A stretch of DNA of 64,000 nt from Rhodococcus_F sp040656415 (GCF_040656415.1 NZ_JBFAMC010000004.1:354279-418278); one strand, 5' to 3'; counted from the first letter of the stretch, positions 51,156-60,533 are shown. Notes: generated by a model from the letters alone, not told the origin. Translations and numbers: made by a program.

Positions 51156-51808
51156 GTACCGTCTACGACTGTGGCAGCCCAGATACCCGTGCCGCTGGAA
51201 TGAGTGCGGCCAAGAGTGCGTTGAAGGCTGGACGACTCGTCGTTCTACCTACGGACACGCTGTACGGGATCGGTGCCGACGCCTTCGATGGTGCGGCCGT
51301 CGCCTCTTTGTTGCAGGCCAAGGGGCGTGGGCGCGACATGCCGGTCCCAGTACTCGTGGGCTCGTGGAAGACCGTCGACGGTCTTGTCTACAGCGTTCGA
51401 TCGCAGACCCGCGATCTCATCAGGGCGTTCTGGCCGGGTGGCCTGAGTCTTGTTGTGGAGCAAGCGCCTTCGCTTGCGTGGGATCTCGGTGATACGCAAG
51501 GCTCGGTGATGTTGCGCATGCCACTGCACCCGGTCGCGCTCGAATTGCTGCGAGAAGTCGGGCCCCTGGCGGTGTCGAGCGCCAACGTCTCCGGTCAACC
51601 ACCCGCCACCACTGTCGACGAGGCTCGTGAGCAACTACGCAGGTCGGTGAGCGTGTATCTGGACGGCGGACCGGCACAGCATGCGCAGGCATCGACGATC
51701 GTCGACCTGACCGGCGAGGCTCCCCGGATCCTTCGTGAGGGCGCTGTGTCCTCTGGCGATATCGCCGACGTGCTCGGAGTGACGGCGGAGAGTTTGTCCA
51801 CACAGTGA
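51152..51808 (+). CDS. Threonylcarbamoyl-AMP synthase (Sua5/YrdC family)
   Basis: 218 residues, GTG overlapping the prmC stop. The YrdC fold motifs are LVVLPTDTLYGIGADAF, the basic ATP site KGRGRDMPVPVLVG, FWPGGLSLVVEQ and LAVSSANVSGQPPATT. It makes threonylcarbamoyl-AMP for t6A37 in ANN-decoding tRNAs. It is shorter than full Sua5 (no C-terminal domain), so YrdC/TsaC type. It overlaps the wecA start. Confidence 0.93.
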   Translation: MSTVYDCGSPDTRAAGMSAAKSALKAGRLVVLPTDTLYGIGADAFDGAAVASLLQAKGRGRDMPVPVLVGSWKTVDGLVYSVRSQTRDLIRAFWPGGLSLVVEQAPSLAWDLGDTQGSVMLRMPLHPVALELLREVGPLAVSSANVSGQPPATTVDEAREQLRRSVSVYLDGGPAQHAQASTIVDLTGEAPRILREGAVSSGDIADVLGVTAESLSTQ

Positions 51809-52983
51809 ACGCGGCCGATTCGGCCGGTGTGGTGCTGGCTCAAGCAGGAGGGGGAGCAGGGGTTCCACTACGCGAACTCCTTCTCGTTCTGTTCACTGCC
51901 GCAGTGGTGACATATCTGGCCACTGGAGCGGTGCGATTGTTCGCGATTCGGTTCGGGGCGGTCGCCATTCCGCGTGAGCGGGACGTTCATGTCCAGCCCA
52001 CGCCTCGCCTCGGGGGTGTCGGAATATATCTGGGCATACTGGTCGCCCTGCTGTTCGCGCATCAACTTCCCGCCCTTGCCAGGGGGTTCGAGTTCACCTC
52101 CGACATCCCCGCGGCGCTGGTCTCGGGCCTGGTGATCGTGCTGGTCGGGGTAGTCGACGATCGGTGGGGTCTCGATGCGCTCACCAAGTTCGTCGGCCAG
52201 GTCACCGCGGCGGGCATCCTCGTCGTGATGGGGGTCAGCTGGTTCATCATCTACATGCCGTTCGGGGACGTCACCGTCATCCTCGACCAACTCCAGGCAG
52301 GGCTGGTCACCGTGGCCGTTGCGGTCGTGATGATCAACGCCATGAACTTCGTCGACGGACTCGACGGGCTCGCCGCTGGTCTCGGCCTGATTGCTTCACT
52401 CGCGATCTGCATGTTCTCGGTCGGACTTCTCTACGACCAGGGCGGTGATGTCAGTGCGTATCCGCCTGCGCTCATGGCTGCGGCGCTCGCGGGCGCATGC
52501 CTCGGGTTCCTTCCCCACAATTTTCAACCGGCCAGGATCTTCATGGGCGACTCCGGCTCGATGCTGATCGGTCTCATGCTTGCGGCTATCTCCACAAGCG
52601 CTTCGGGGCGCATCCCGCTCACCGCATACGGCACCCGTGATCTTCTGGGTCTGCTCTCGCCTCTGCTGCTGGTCGGTGCTGTGATGTTCATTCCAATCCT
52701 CGATCTGCTGCTCGCGATCGTCCGGCGTACCCGTGCTGGTGTGAGCCCGTTCAGCCCCGACAAGATGCACCTGCATCATCGGCTTCTTCAGATCGGGCAT
52801 TCACACCGCCGTGTCGTGCTGTTGATCTACTTGTGGGTCGGCGTCCTGGCCTTCGGCGCAGTTGGATCAGCCTTGTTCGACCGCCGTGTTGTCGTGCTTC
52901 TGTTGGCGGGAGGCCTGGTCTTCGCGCTCGTCGTCACTGCTGTGCCGTCGATCCGCGGGCAGCAGCAGGATCATCACGGCTGA
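51805..52983 (+). CDS. wecA: Undecaprenyl-phosphate GlcNAc-1-phosphate transferase
   Basis: 392 residues, GTG overlapping the previous stop. A polytopic membrane enzyme of the MraY/WecA family: RDVHVQPTPRLGG, the catalytic VGVVDDRWGLD, NAMNFVDGLDGLAAG, FMGDSGSMLIG and the loop DKMHLHHRLLQIGHSHRR, which marks the WecA branch. In mycolic-acid actinobacteria it starts the linker that joins arabinogalactan to peptidoglycan. It precedes the ATP synthase operon. Confidence 0.94.
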   Translation: MNAADSAGVVLAQAGGGAGVPLRELLLVLFTAAVVTYLATGAVRLFAIRFGAVAIPRERDVHVQPTPRLGGVGIYLGILVALLFAHQLPALARGFEFTSDIPAALVSGLVIVLVGVVDDRWGLDALTKFVGQVTAAGILVVMGVSWFIIYMPFGDVTVILDQLQAGLVTVAVAVVMINAMNFVDGLDGLAAGLGLIASLAICMFSVGLLYDQGGDVSAYPPALMAAALAGACLGFLPHNFQPARIFMGDSGSMLIGLMLAAISTSASGRIPLTAYGTRDLLGLLSPLLLVGAVMFIPILDLLLAIVRRTRAGVSPFSPDKMHLHHRLLQIGHSHRRVVLLIYLWVGVLAFGAVGSALFDRRVVVLLLAGGLVFALVVTAVPSIRGQQQDHHG

Positions 52984-53016
52984 TCTGCGGTTTGTTGCAG
53001 CCATGTGGCGATCCAC

Positions 53017-53022
53017 TACCCT
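53017..53022 (+). promoter_or_regulatory. -10 element of a probable leaderless atpI transcript
   Basis: TACCCT (TANNNT) ends 8 bp before the atpI GTG; no ribosome site is present between. TTGCAG at 52995-53000, 16 bp upstream, could be the -35. Confidence 0.45.
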
Positions 53023-53030
53023 TGGCAACC

Positions 53031-53495
53031 GTGACTTTCACTCCCGCTTCCACACCTGATCAGACCGCTGCGTTGAGGGCGGCTGTCCGGTATGGGTTTT
53101 TAGGTCTGCTTGCGTTGGCAGCTGTCGGTTCCCTCATAGCGGCGCTCGTCGCGGGTACGCCCGGTCTCTACGGTGCGCTGCTCGGCGCCGCGGTCGGGGG
53201 TGGGTTCATTCTGTGCACGGCTCTGGGCGTGCTGTTCACCGCGAAGCTGCCGGCGGTCACCGCCGGAGCGGTGCTACTCGGCACTTGGTTGCTGAAGATG
53301 ATCCTCGCGATCACGGTCTTGGCGATCCTCAAGCCGCTCGACTTCTACAACGACATAGCATTGGTGCTGGTCATCGTGTTTTCTTTGGTGATCGTGCTGG
53401 GTTCGGAAACGTACGGAGTGTTGAATTCGAAGGTTCCCTACGTCGAGCCGAGCGCACAGGAAGTCGCCGATCCGCCTGGAGGTGGAAACAAGTAG
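53031..53495 (+). CDS. AtpI-like ATP synthase accessory protein
   Basis: 154 residues from the GTG at 53031; the frame opens earlier inside wecA. Four hydrophobic segments are seen: FLGLLALAAVGSLIAALVAG, ALLGAAVGGGFILCTALGVLF, AVTAGAVLLGTWLLKMILAIT and DIALVLVIVFSLVIVLGSETY. Its position between wecA and atpB, size and topology match the actinobacterial AtpI equivalent, thought to help assemble the c-ring. Sequence motifs are weak, so the name rests on context. Confidence 0.75.
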   Translation: MTFTPASTPDQTAALRAAVRYGFLGLLALAAVGSLIAALVAGTPGLYGALLGAAVGGGFILCTALGVLFTAKLPAVTAGAVLLGTWLLKMILAITVLAILKPLDFYNDIALVLVIVFSLVIVLGSETYGVLNSKVPYVEPSAQEVADPPGGGNK

Positions 53496-53805
53496 TACTA
53501 CGAAAGGTAGTAATTTCGAATCGACCCGGACCCCGTCTACGCAATGTCGTAGGCGACTTGATAAGGTCTGGGCCAAGCGAGGACAATTATGCCGCGAGTA
53601 AGTTACTCGTGGGTATTGCACCTCGTAGGTGGCCGCAGTTGTACGGCCGCCGAGTCGACGAGAGTCGCCGACACCGACAGACGCCGGGCTAACTCAGTCC
53701 GCAGCAGCTGACGAATCAGCGAGTCGCGCTTGTCGACTTGTTTGGATCGTCAATGTCCGATCGAACCGCAGCCAACAGGTTGCGGACCGACTACGGGAGA
53801 GAACG
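53496..53805 (+). promoter_or_regulatory. 310-bp upstream region of atpB
   Basis: No gene seen. A candidate promoter is TTGATA (53558-53563), 18-bp spacer, GACAAT (53582-53587), about 220 bp ahead of atpB. A GTAGTACTAC palindrome lies at the atpI stop. GGGAGA at 53795-53800 is the ribosome site of atpB. Confidence 0.4.
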
Positions 53806-53820
53806 CTGAGCGTCACCTTC

Positions 53821-54600
53821 ATGGCCGCGGAGGAATATCAACCGCCGTCACTCGTGGATTTCTACCCGCCCGCAGTGTTGTTCGAGGGTACCGCCTTCGA
53901 ACTCGACCGCTTGGTGCTGATCCGTCTCCTGATGTCGGGGCTGGTCGCGCTCTTCTTCGTCATCGCGATGCGGAGCCCGAAGCTCGTTCCGACTGGTGTC
54001 CAGAATGTTGCCGAGTACGCGCTCGATTTCGTTCGGATCCACATCGCCGAAGAGATCCTCGGCAAGGAGCAGGGCAAGCGCTTCCTGCCGATCATCACGA
54101 CGATCTTCTTCCTCGTGTTGGCAAGCAACTTCGCAGGGATCATTCCTTTCCTGAACATCTCGCCCAACGGGCGAATCGGTATGCCGCTCGTGCTCGCGGC
54201 CCTTGCATACATCACGTTCAACTACGTGGGCATCAAGAAGTTCGGATTCTTCAAGTACGTGAAGAGCAGCATCGTCGTCCCCGGCGTGCCGTTGCCTCTG
54301 CACTTCTTGCTGATACCGATCGAGTTCATCTCGACCTTCATCCTCCGACCGTTCACCCTCATGGTCCGACTCATGGCCAATTTGCTCGCCGGACACATCT
54401 TGCTTGTGCTGTTCTTCAGTGCCACGCAGTTCTTCTTCTTCACCACGGGCGGCTTCCAGTCAGTGTTCGGTGTGGCATCTCTTGCCGCCAGCATCGGGTT
54501 CACCTTCTTCGAGCTGCTGGTGATCTTCCTACAGGCCTACGTGTTCGCGCTGCTCACGTCGGTGTACATCGACCTTGCATTGCACGCGGATTCGCACTAG
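53821..54600 (+). CDS. atpB: ATP synthase subunit a
   Basis: 259 residues from the ATG at 53821. The ribosome site GGGAGA lies 20 bp upstream, which fits a CTG start at 53806 (L/M-SVTF) better; see findings. Five or six membrane helices are visible. The key Arg is in RPFTLMVRLMANLLAGH (helix 4), and the last helix is FFELLVIFLQAYVFALLTSVYI. It forms the proton half-channels against the c-ring. It is the first Fo gene; atpE follows after 87 bp. Confidence 0.94.
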   Translation: MAAEEYQPPSLVDFYPPAVLFEGTAFELDRLVLIRLLMSGLVALFFVIAMRSPKLVPTGVQNVAEYALDFVRIHIAEEILGKEQGKRFLPIITTIFFLVLASNFAGIIPFLNISPNGRIGMPLVLAALAYITFNYVGIKKFGFFKYVKSSIVVPGVPLPLHFLLIPIEFISTFILRPFTLMVRLMANLLAGHILLVLFFSATQFFFFTTGGFQSVFGVASLAASIGFTFFELLVIFLQAYVFALLTSVYIDLALHADSH

Positions 54601-54687
54601 AACCACGAAACTTTCACGACCCGCTACACCAAGATTTGAGCCTCCAGCCGAATTCGGCAGAGGTCAACAGAAAGGGAACGGAACACA

Positions 54688-54936
54688 ATGAGCCTCGCGT
54701 ACCTGGCACAGGAAACGATCGAGACCACCACCACGGCAAGCGGCTACGGAGCCATCGGCTACGGCCTCGCCGCGATCGGACCCGGCATCGGCGTGGGCAT
54801 CGTCGTGGGTAAGGCGATCGAGGGTATGGTCCGCCAGCCCGAGATGGCCGGACAGGTTCGTACCACGATGTTCCTCGGTATCGCCTTCACCGAAGCCCTC
54901 GCGCTGATCGGCCTCGTCGCCGGCTTCATCTTCTAA
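54688..54936 (+). CDS. atpE: ATP synthase subunit c
   Basis: 82 residues: two membrane helices joined by the RQPEMAG loop. The proton-carrying Glu69 sits in GIAFTEALALIG. GYGLAAIGPGIGVGIVVG is the Gly-rich first helix. It builds the rotor ring, which in mycobacteria is the target of bedaquiline. The nine-base gap to atpF suggests coupled translation. Confidence 0.97.
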   Translation: MSLAYLAQETIETTTTASGYGAIGYGLAAIGPGIGVGIVVGKAIEGMVRQPEMAGQVRTTMFLGIAFTEALALIGLVAGFIF

Positions 54937-54945
54937 GAAGACAAC

Positions 54946-55506
54946 ATGCCAACCACCATCGCATTGCTCGCAGCCGCCGGGGAGGAACAGAATCCGCTCC
55001 TGCCCGCGACGTATGACATCACCTGGTCGATCGTCGCCTTGGTCGTGGTCGGCTTGGTCTTCTGGAAGTACGTCCTTCCGATGTTCCAGAAGGTTCTTGC
55101 CGAGCGCACTGAGCAGATCGACGGCGGCATCAAGAGGGCTGAAGAGGCGCAGGCCGAAGCCAAGGCGGCGCTCGAGCAGTACCGTGCCCAACTCGCCGAA
55201 GCTCGTACCGAGGCCGCGCAGATCCGTGAGGACGCACGCGCCCAGGGGCAGCAGATCATCGATGAGATGAAGGCGCAGGCTCAGGAAGAAAGCGACCGCA
55301 TCGTGGCCGCCGGCCACAGCCAACTGGTCGCCCAGCGTCAGCAGATCGTCACTGAACTGCGTGGCGACCTCGGCCGCACCGCAGTCGACCTTGCTGAAAA
55401 GGTCATCGGCGAGTCTCTCGCTGATGAAGTGAAGCGGGCCGCCACGGTCGACCGATTCCTGAACGAGCTCGACACCATCGGCGCAAACTCCGTAGCAGGG
55501 AAGTGA
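54946..55506 (+). CDS. atpF: ATP synthase subunit b
   Basis: 186 residues: one membrane helix (ITWSIVALVVVGLVFWKYVLPMF) followed by a long charged coiled coil (ERTEQIDGGIKRAEEAQAEA onward). It is part of the peripheral stalk. The stop overlaps the atpH GTG by 4 bp. In mycobacteria a second b-like gene is fused to delta; here b is a separate, ordinary subunit. Confidence 0.95.
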   Translation: MPTTIALLAAAGEEQNPLLPATYDITWSIVALVVVGLVFWKYVLPMFQKVLAERTEQIDGGIKRAEEAQAEAKAALEQYRAQLAEARTEAAQIREDARAQGQQIIDEMKAQAQEESDRIVAAGHSQLVAQRQQIVTELRGDLGRTAVDLAEKVIGESLADEVKRAATVDRFLNELDTIGANSVAGK

Positions 55507-56336
55507 GCACCATGTACGCAGCGAGCCGTGAGGCCTTGACGCAGACCCGTGCTGCGTTGTCGACGGCCTTGGGATCTGTCTCTGCCGGAGCAGGCCTAGC
55601 GGCCGCGGCTCAGACCGGAGCAGAGCTGTTCTCGGTTGTCGAGACCCTGGACGATCAGCGCACTCTCCGCAGCGCACTGTCAGACAACTCGACGACCGGA
55701 ACCGCTCGCGAGAGTCTGGCCGAGCAGGTATTCGACGGCAAGGTATCTTCCGCGACCCTCGCCGTGCTGAAGGTGGCTGCGGGCCAGGACTGGTCGTCCA
55801 CCTCCGACCTGCTCAACTCGCTGGTGCTTCTAGGGAGGGAGTCGCTCCTGAAGGCGGCTTCCGACCAGAACCAGCTCGACGCGGTCGAAGATGAGCTGTT
55901 CCGTCTCGGCCGCATCGTCGCCGGAAACGCGAACCTCGAGCAGGCTCTGTCCGATCGTTCCGTACCCGCGAAGAGCAAGCGCGACCTGCTCTCCAAGTTG
56001 TTGTACGGCAAGGTCACCGCTGTCACCGAGGCGCTGGCAAACCAGGCCGTGGGACGATTGAAGTCAGCTCCCGCGGATGCCTTCGACGAATTGGCAAATC
56101 TTGCCGCGGCACAGCGGGAAACCGTTGTCGCCAAGGTACGGAGTGCTTCCGCTCTGACTGCAGAGCAGTCGGATCGGCTGGCCGCCACCTTGACCCGTAC
56201 CTACGGGAAGCCGGTGACGGTTCACGTGGAGGTCGATCCCGAACTCCTCAGCGGCTTGGTCGTCCGGGTGGGCGACGAGGTGATCGACGGCAGTGCTGCG
56301 GGACGCCTCGCGGCGCTGCGGAAGTCCCTCACGTAG
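55503..56336 (+). CDS. atpH: ATP synthase subunit delta (long form with internal repeat)
   Basis: 277 residues, GTG at 55503 (ATG 55512 possible), against about 178 in E. coli. The C-terminal end (VTVHVEVDPELLSGLVVRVGDEVIDGS) is the standard delta signature. Residues 41-85 and 131-175 align without gaps at an offset of 90 (ELF...ALSD...DGK VSSAT versus ELF...ALSD...YGK VTAVT). The N-terminal helical domain therefore appears duplicated. Delta caps F1 and holds the b stalk. Confidence 0.94.
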   Translation: MSTMYAASREALTQTRAALSTALGSVSAGAGLAAAAQTGAELFSVVETLDDQRTLRSALSDNSTTGTARESLAEQVFDGKVSSATLAVLKVAAGQDWSSTSDLLNSLVLLGRESLLKAASDQNQLDAVEDELFRLGRIVAGNANLEQALSDRSVPAKSKRDLLSKLLYGKVTAVTEALANQAVGRLKSAPADAFDELANLAAAQRETVVAKVRSASALTAEQSDRLAATLTRTYGKPVTVHVEVDPELLSGLVVRVGDEVIDGSAAGRLAALRKSLT

Positions 56337-56399
56337 TCCTCAGTCCGTTCACAAATCCCCAGATCTTTTCGAAGACCAGACACCGAGAGCAGGAAAAAC

Positions 56400-58043
56400 A
56401 TGGCGGAGCTGACGATCTCCTCCGACGAGATCCGTAGCGCGATCGACAACTACACCGCGAGCTACTCCCCGGAGGCCTCCCGCGAAGAGGTCGGCGTTGT
56501 GACCGACACCAGCGACGGCATCGCACACGTCAGTGGCCTGCCTTCGGCGATGGCCAACGAACTGCTGGAGTTCCCCGGCGGGGTTCTGGGCGTCGCTCTG
56601 AACCTGGACGCCACCGACATCGGTGCCGTCATCCTGGGTGACTTCGAGAACATCGAAGAAGGCCAGGAAGTCAAGCGCACCGGCGACGTCCTGTCGGTGC
56701 CCGTGGGCGACGGCTTCCTCGGCCGCGTCGTGAACCCCCTCGGGCAGCCGATCGACGGCCTGGGCGACATCGAGAGCAACGAGACCCGCGCACTCGAACT
56801 CCAGGCTGCTTCGGTGCTCGAGCGTCAGCCCGTCGAGGAGCCGCTTCAGACCGGCATCAAGGCGATCGACGCGATGACCCCGATCGGTCGTGGCCAGCGT
56901 CAGCTCGTCATCGGTGACCGTAAGACCGGCAAGACGGCCGTCTGCATCGACGCGATCCTGAACCAGAAGGCGAACTGGGAGACCGGCGACAAGAAGCAGC
57001 AGGTGCGCTGCATCTACGTCGCGATCGGTCAGAAGGGTTCCACCATTGCGGGCGTCAAGGCTGCGCTCGAGGAGCAGGGCGCGATGGAGTACACCACCAT
57101 CGTTGCAGCTCCCGCCTCCGACTCGGCCGGCTTCAAGTGGCTCGCACCATACACCGGTTCTGCAATCGGCCAGCACTGGATGTACCAGGGCAACCACGTC
57201 CTCGTGGTCTTCGACGACCTCACGAAGCAGGCCGAGGCCTACCGTGCGATCTCGTTGCTGCTGCGTCGCCCGCCGGGACGCGAGGCATACCCCGGTGACG
57301 TCTTCTACCTGCACTCGCGCCTGCTCGAGCGTTCGGCCAAGCTGTCCGACGCGCTCGGTGGTGGCTCGCTGACCGCGCTGCCGATCATCGAGACCAAGGC
57401 CAATGACGTCTCTGCATACATCCCGACCAACGTCATCTCCATCACCGACGGTCAGGTGTTCCTCGAGTCCGACCTGTTCAACAAGGGCGTCCGTCCGGCG
57501 ATCAACGTCGGTATCTCGGTCTCCCGAGTCGGTGGTGCCGCGCAGACGAAGGGCATGAAGAAGGTGTCCGGCTCGCTGCGTCTCGAGCTTGCTCAGTTCC
57601 GTGAACTCGAGGCCTTCTCGGCCTTCGCTTCGGACCTCGATCCTGCCTCCAAGGCTCAGCTCGAGCGCGGTGCCCGCCTCGTCGAGTTGCTCAAGCAGGA
57701 CCAGTACAGCCCGATCCCCGTCGAAGACCAGATCGTGTCGATCTACCTCGCAGGCGAAGGAGCCTTCGACAGCGTCCCGGTCGGAGACATCCGTCGTTTC
57801 GAGTCGGATCTGATCGAGGACCTGCGCCGCAACGCGTCGTCGGTCTACGAGAGCATCGCGGGCGGTAAGGCTCTCGACGAGGAGAACGCCACGACGCTGA
57901 AGAAGGCGGCCGACAAGTTCAAGGAGGGCTTCATCGCCTCCGACGGAAGCCGGGTGGTGAACGAGGCCGAGGCTGAAGCTCTGGATGCGGCCGAGGTGGG
58001 CCAGGAGCAGGTCACCGTCAAGCGCACCACCGTCAGCAAGTGA
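56400..58043 (+). CDS. atpA: ATP synthase subunit alpha
   Basis: 547 residues, ATG at 56400. P-loop GDRKTGKTAVCID, the DELSDYD-region equivalents and the alpha signature PAINVGISVSRVGGAAQ. A C-terminal extension beyond the E. coli length (ending EVGQEQVTVKRTTVSK) is a feature of mycobacterial-type alpha subunits, where it limits ATP hydrolysis. It is a nucleotide-binding, non-catalytic F1 subunit. Confidence 0.97.
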   Translation: MAELTISSDEIRSAIDNYTASYSPEASREEVGVVTDTSDGIAHVSGLPSAMANELLEFPGGVLGVALNLDATDIGAVILGDFENIEEGQEVKRTGDVLSVPVGDGFLGRVVNPLGQPIDGLGDIESNETRALELQAASVLERQPVEEPLQTGIKAIDAMTPIGRGQRQLVIGDRKTGKTAVCIDAILNQKANWETGDKKQQVRCIYVAIGQKGSTIAGVKAALEEQGAMEYTTIVAAPASDSAGFKWLAPYTGSAIGQHWMYQGNHVLVVFDDLTKQAEAYRAISLLLRRPPGREAYPGDVFYLHSRLLERSAKLSDALGGGSLTALPIIETKANDVSAYIPTNVISITDGQVFLESDLFNKGVRPAINVGISVSRVGGAAQTKGMKKVSGSLRLELAQFRELEAFSAFASDLDPASKAQLERGARLVELLKQDQYSPIPVEDQIVSIYLAGEGAFDSVPVGDIRRFESDLIEDLRRNASSVYESIAGGKALDEENATTLKKAADKFKEGFIASDGSRVVNEAEAEALDAAEVGQEQVTVKRTTVSK

Positions 58044-58091
58044 GCGGAAGGCCGATGACGCTGCGAAACATGAAGGGAGAGTGATCGATCG

Positions 58092-59072
58092 ATGGCCAGC
58101 ATTCTCGAGCTCCGATCGCGCATCAAGTCGGTCAACTCGACCAAGAAGATCACCAAAGCGCAAGAGCTGATCGCGACATCGCGGATCACCAAGGCGCAGG
58201 CCAGGGTTGCCGCGTCGAAGCCCTACGCAGAGGAGATCACCAAGGTTCTCAGCGAGCTGGCAAGTGCGTCGGCTTCGCTGGACCACCCGCTGCTCAACGA
58301 GCGCCCCAATCCCAAGCGCGCCGCGGTCCTGGTAGTCACCAGTGACCGCGGTATGTGCGGCGGATACAACTCCAACATCCTCAAGGAGGCTGAGGAGTTG
58401 TTGCAGCTGCTGCGCAGCGAGGGCAAGGATCCGGTCGTCTACGTGCTCGGGTCCAAGGGGCTGGGGTACTACACGTTCCGCGGTCGCAGTCTGGGAGGTG
58501 CATGGACCGGGTTCTCACAGGATCCGGCCTACGCCGACGCTGCCAAGGCCAGCAGGCACCTCGTCGAGCTGTTCATGGCCGGATCGGGTTCCGAGGTTCC
58601 CGCGCCGAACGGTGTAGGAACGATCGAAGGCGTCGACGAACTGCACATCGTCTACACCCGTTTCGTGTCGATGCTGACCCAGACTCCCGAGGTTCGCCGG
58701 ATGGCTCCGCTCGAGGTGATGGTTGCCGAGGAGCACGTCGAACTCGGTGACGACATGTTGACCAATGGTCACGGAGATGGCGGATCGGAACCGGTCGCCG
58801 GATACAACTTCGAGCCGGAACCTGACAAGTTGCTCGGTACCCTGCTGCCGAAGTACATCAGTACCCGCATCTACTCCTCGCTGCTCGATGCCGCGGCGTC
58901 GGAGTCGGCTGCCCGCCGCACCGCCATGAAGGCCGCGACGGACAACGCAAACGAGCTGGTGAACACGTTGAGCCGTCAGGCAAACCAGGCTCGCCAGGCC
59001 CAGATCACCCAGGAAATCAGCGAGATCGTCGGCGGCGCGAATGCGCTTGCCTCGAGCGCAGGAAGTGACTAA
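58092..59072 (+). CDS. atpG: ATP synthase subunit gamma
   Basis: 326 residues, longer than E. coli gamma (287). Terminal coiled-coil helices: LRSRIKSVNSTKKITKAQELIATSRI at the start and MKAATDNANELVNTLSRQANQARQAQITQEISEIVGG at the end. Extra residues fall in the middle domain (around GSEVPAPNGVGTIEG and NGHGDGGSEPV), in line with the actinobacterial gamma loop. It is the central rotor shaft. Confidence 0.97.
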   Translation: MASILELRSRIKSVNSTKKITKAQELIATSRITKAQARVAASKPYAEEITKVLSELASASASLDHPLLNERPNPKRAAVLVVTSDRGMCGGYNSNILKEAEELLQLLRSEGKDPVVYVLGSKGLGYYTFRGRSLGGAWTGFSQDPAYADAAKASRHLVELFMAGSGSEVPAPNGVGTIEGVDELHIVYTRFVSMLTQTPEVRRMAPLEVMVAEEHVELGDDMLTNGHGDGGSEPVAGYNFEPEPDKLLGTLLPKYISTRIYSSLLDAAASESAARRTAMKAATDNANELVNTLSRQANQARQAQITQEISEIVGGANALASSAGSD

Positions 59073-59075
59073 GCA

Positions 59076-60527
59076 ATGACCGCAGCAGTAACCGAAAACA
59101 ACGGGGTAGGCCCGGATTCGTCCGTCGCCGGCCGCGTCGTGCGGGTCATCGGTCCCGTCGTGGACGTTGAATTCCCGCGTGGTGCGATTCCTGAACTCTT
59201 CAACGCCTTGCACGCCGAGGTCACGCTTCCCTCGGTCGCGAAGAAGCTGACCCTCGAGGTCGCACAGCACCTCGGCGACAACCTGGTGCGCACCATCTCG
59301 ATGCAGCCGACGGATGGTCTCGTCCGCGGCACCTCTGTGTCCGACACGGGCAAGCCGATCTCCGTTCCTGTCGGTGACGTCGTCAAGGGCCACGTGTTCA
59401 ACGCCCTGGGCGATTGCCTCGACGCTCCCGGCACCGGTCGTGACGGCGAGCAATGGGGCATCCACCGTAAGCCGCCGGCCTTCGACCAGCTCGAGGGTAA
59501 GACCGAGATCCTCGAGACCGGCATCAAGGTCATCGACCTCCTCACCCCGTACGTCAAGGGTGGAAAGATCGGTCTGTTCGGTGGTGCCGGCGTCGGCAAG
59601 ACCGTTCTGATCCAGGAGATGATCACCCGTATCGCCCGTGAGTTCTCCGGAACCTCGGTGTTCGCGGGCGTCGGTGAGCGTACCCGTGAGGGCACCGACC
59701 TCCATCTCGAGATGGAAGAGATGGGCGTCCTTCAGGACACCGCCCTCGTCTTCGGTCAGATGGACGAGCCGCCGGGAACGCGTATGCGTGTCGCCCTGTC
59801 CGCGCTGACCATGGCGGAGTACTTCCGCGATGTGCAGGGCCAGGACGTGCTGCTGTTCATCGACAACATCTTCCGTTTCACCCAGGCGGGTTCAGAGGTG
59901 TCGACCCTTCTCGGTCGTATGCCATCCGCCGTGGGGTACCAGCCGACCCTGGCTGACGAGATGGGTGAGCTGCAGGAGCGCATCACCTCGACGCGCGGAC
60001 GCTCCATCACCTCGCTGCAGGCGATCTACGTGCCCGCCGACGACTACACCGACCCGGCGCCGGCCACTACGTTCGCGCACCTCGATGCGACCACCGAGCT
60101 CTCACGCCCGATCTCGCAGATGGGTATCTACCCCGCTGTGGATCCGCTGAGTTCGACCTCCCGCATCCTCGAGCCCGGCATCGTCGGTGCCGAGCACTTC
60201 CGGGTCGCCAACGAGGTCAAGCGGATTCTGCAGAAGTACAAGGAACTGCAGGACATCATTGCCATTCTCGGTATGGACGAGCTGCAGGAAGAGGACAAGG
60301 TCCTCGTCGGCCGAGCCCGTCGTCTGCAGAAGTTCCTCGGCCAGAACTTCATCGTCGCAGAGAAGTTCACCAGCCAGCCCGGTTCCGTGGTGCCGCTCCG
60401 CGATACCATCGAGGCGTTCGACCGCGTCTGCAAGGGTGAGTTCGATCACCTGCCCGAGCAGGCATTCAACAGCTGCGGTGGTCTCGACGACGTCGAGGCT
60501 GCAGCCAAGAAGATCACTGGGAAGTAG
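59076..60527 (+). CDS. atpD: ATP synthase subunit beta
   Basis: 483 residues, ATG three bases after atpG. Catalytic P-loop GGAGVGKTVLIQE, VGERTREGTDLH with the catalytic Glu, LLFIDNIFRFTQAGSEVSTLLGRMPSA, and the alpha/beta signature PLSSTSRIL. It is the catalytic F1 subunit. Confidence 0.98.
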   Translation: MTAAVTENNGVGPDSSVAGRVVRVIGPVVDVEFPRGAIPELFNALHAEVTLPSVAKKLTLEVAQHLGDNLVRTISMQPTDGLVRGTSVSDTGKPISVPVGDVVKGHVFNALGDCLDAPGTGRDGEQWGIHRKPPAFDQLEGKTEILETGIKVIDLLTPYVKGGKIGLFGGAGVGKTVLIQEMITRIAREFSGTSVFAGVGERTREGTDLHLEMEEMGVLQDTALVFGQMDEPPGTRMRVALSALTMAEYFRDVQGQDVLLFIDNIFRFTQAGSEVSTLLGRMPSAVGYQPTLADEMGELQERITSTRGRSITSLQAIYVPADDYTDPAPATTFAHLDATTELSRPISQMGIYPAVDPLSSTSRILEPGIVGAEHFRVANEVKRILQKYKELQDIIAILGMDELQEEDKVLVGRARRLQKFLGQNFIVAEKFTSQPGSVVPLRDTIEAFDRVCKGEFDHLPEQAFNSCGGLDDVEAAAKKITGK

Positions 60528-60533
60528 TCGACG

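Noticed and set aside
56349..58286. 645-codon open frame on the minus strand
   Set aside because: It is antisense to atpA and results from high GC content and biased codon use.
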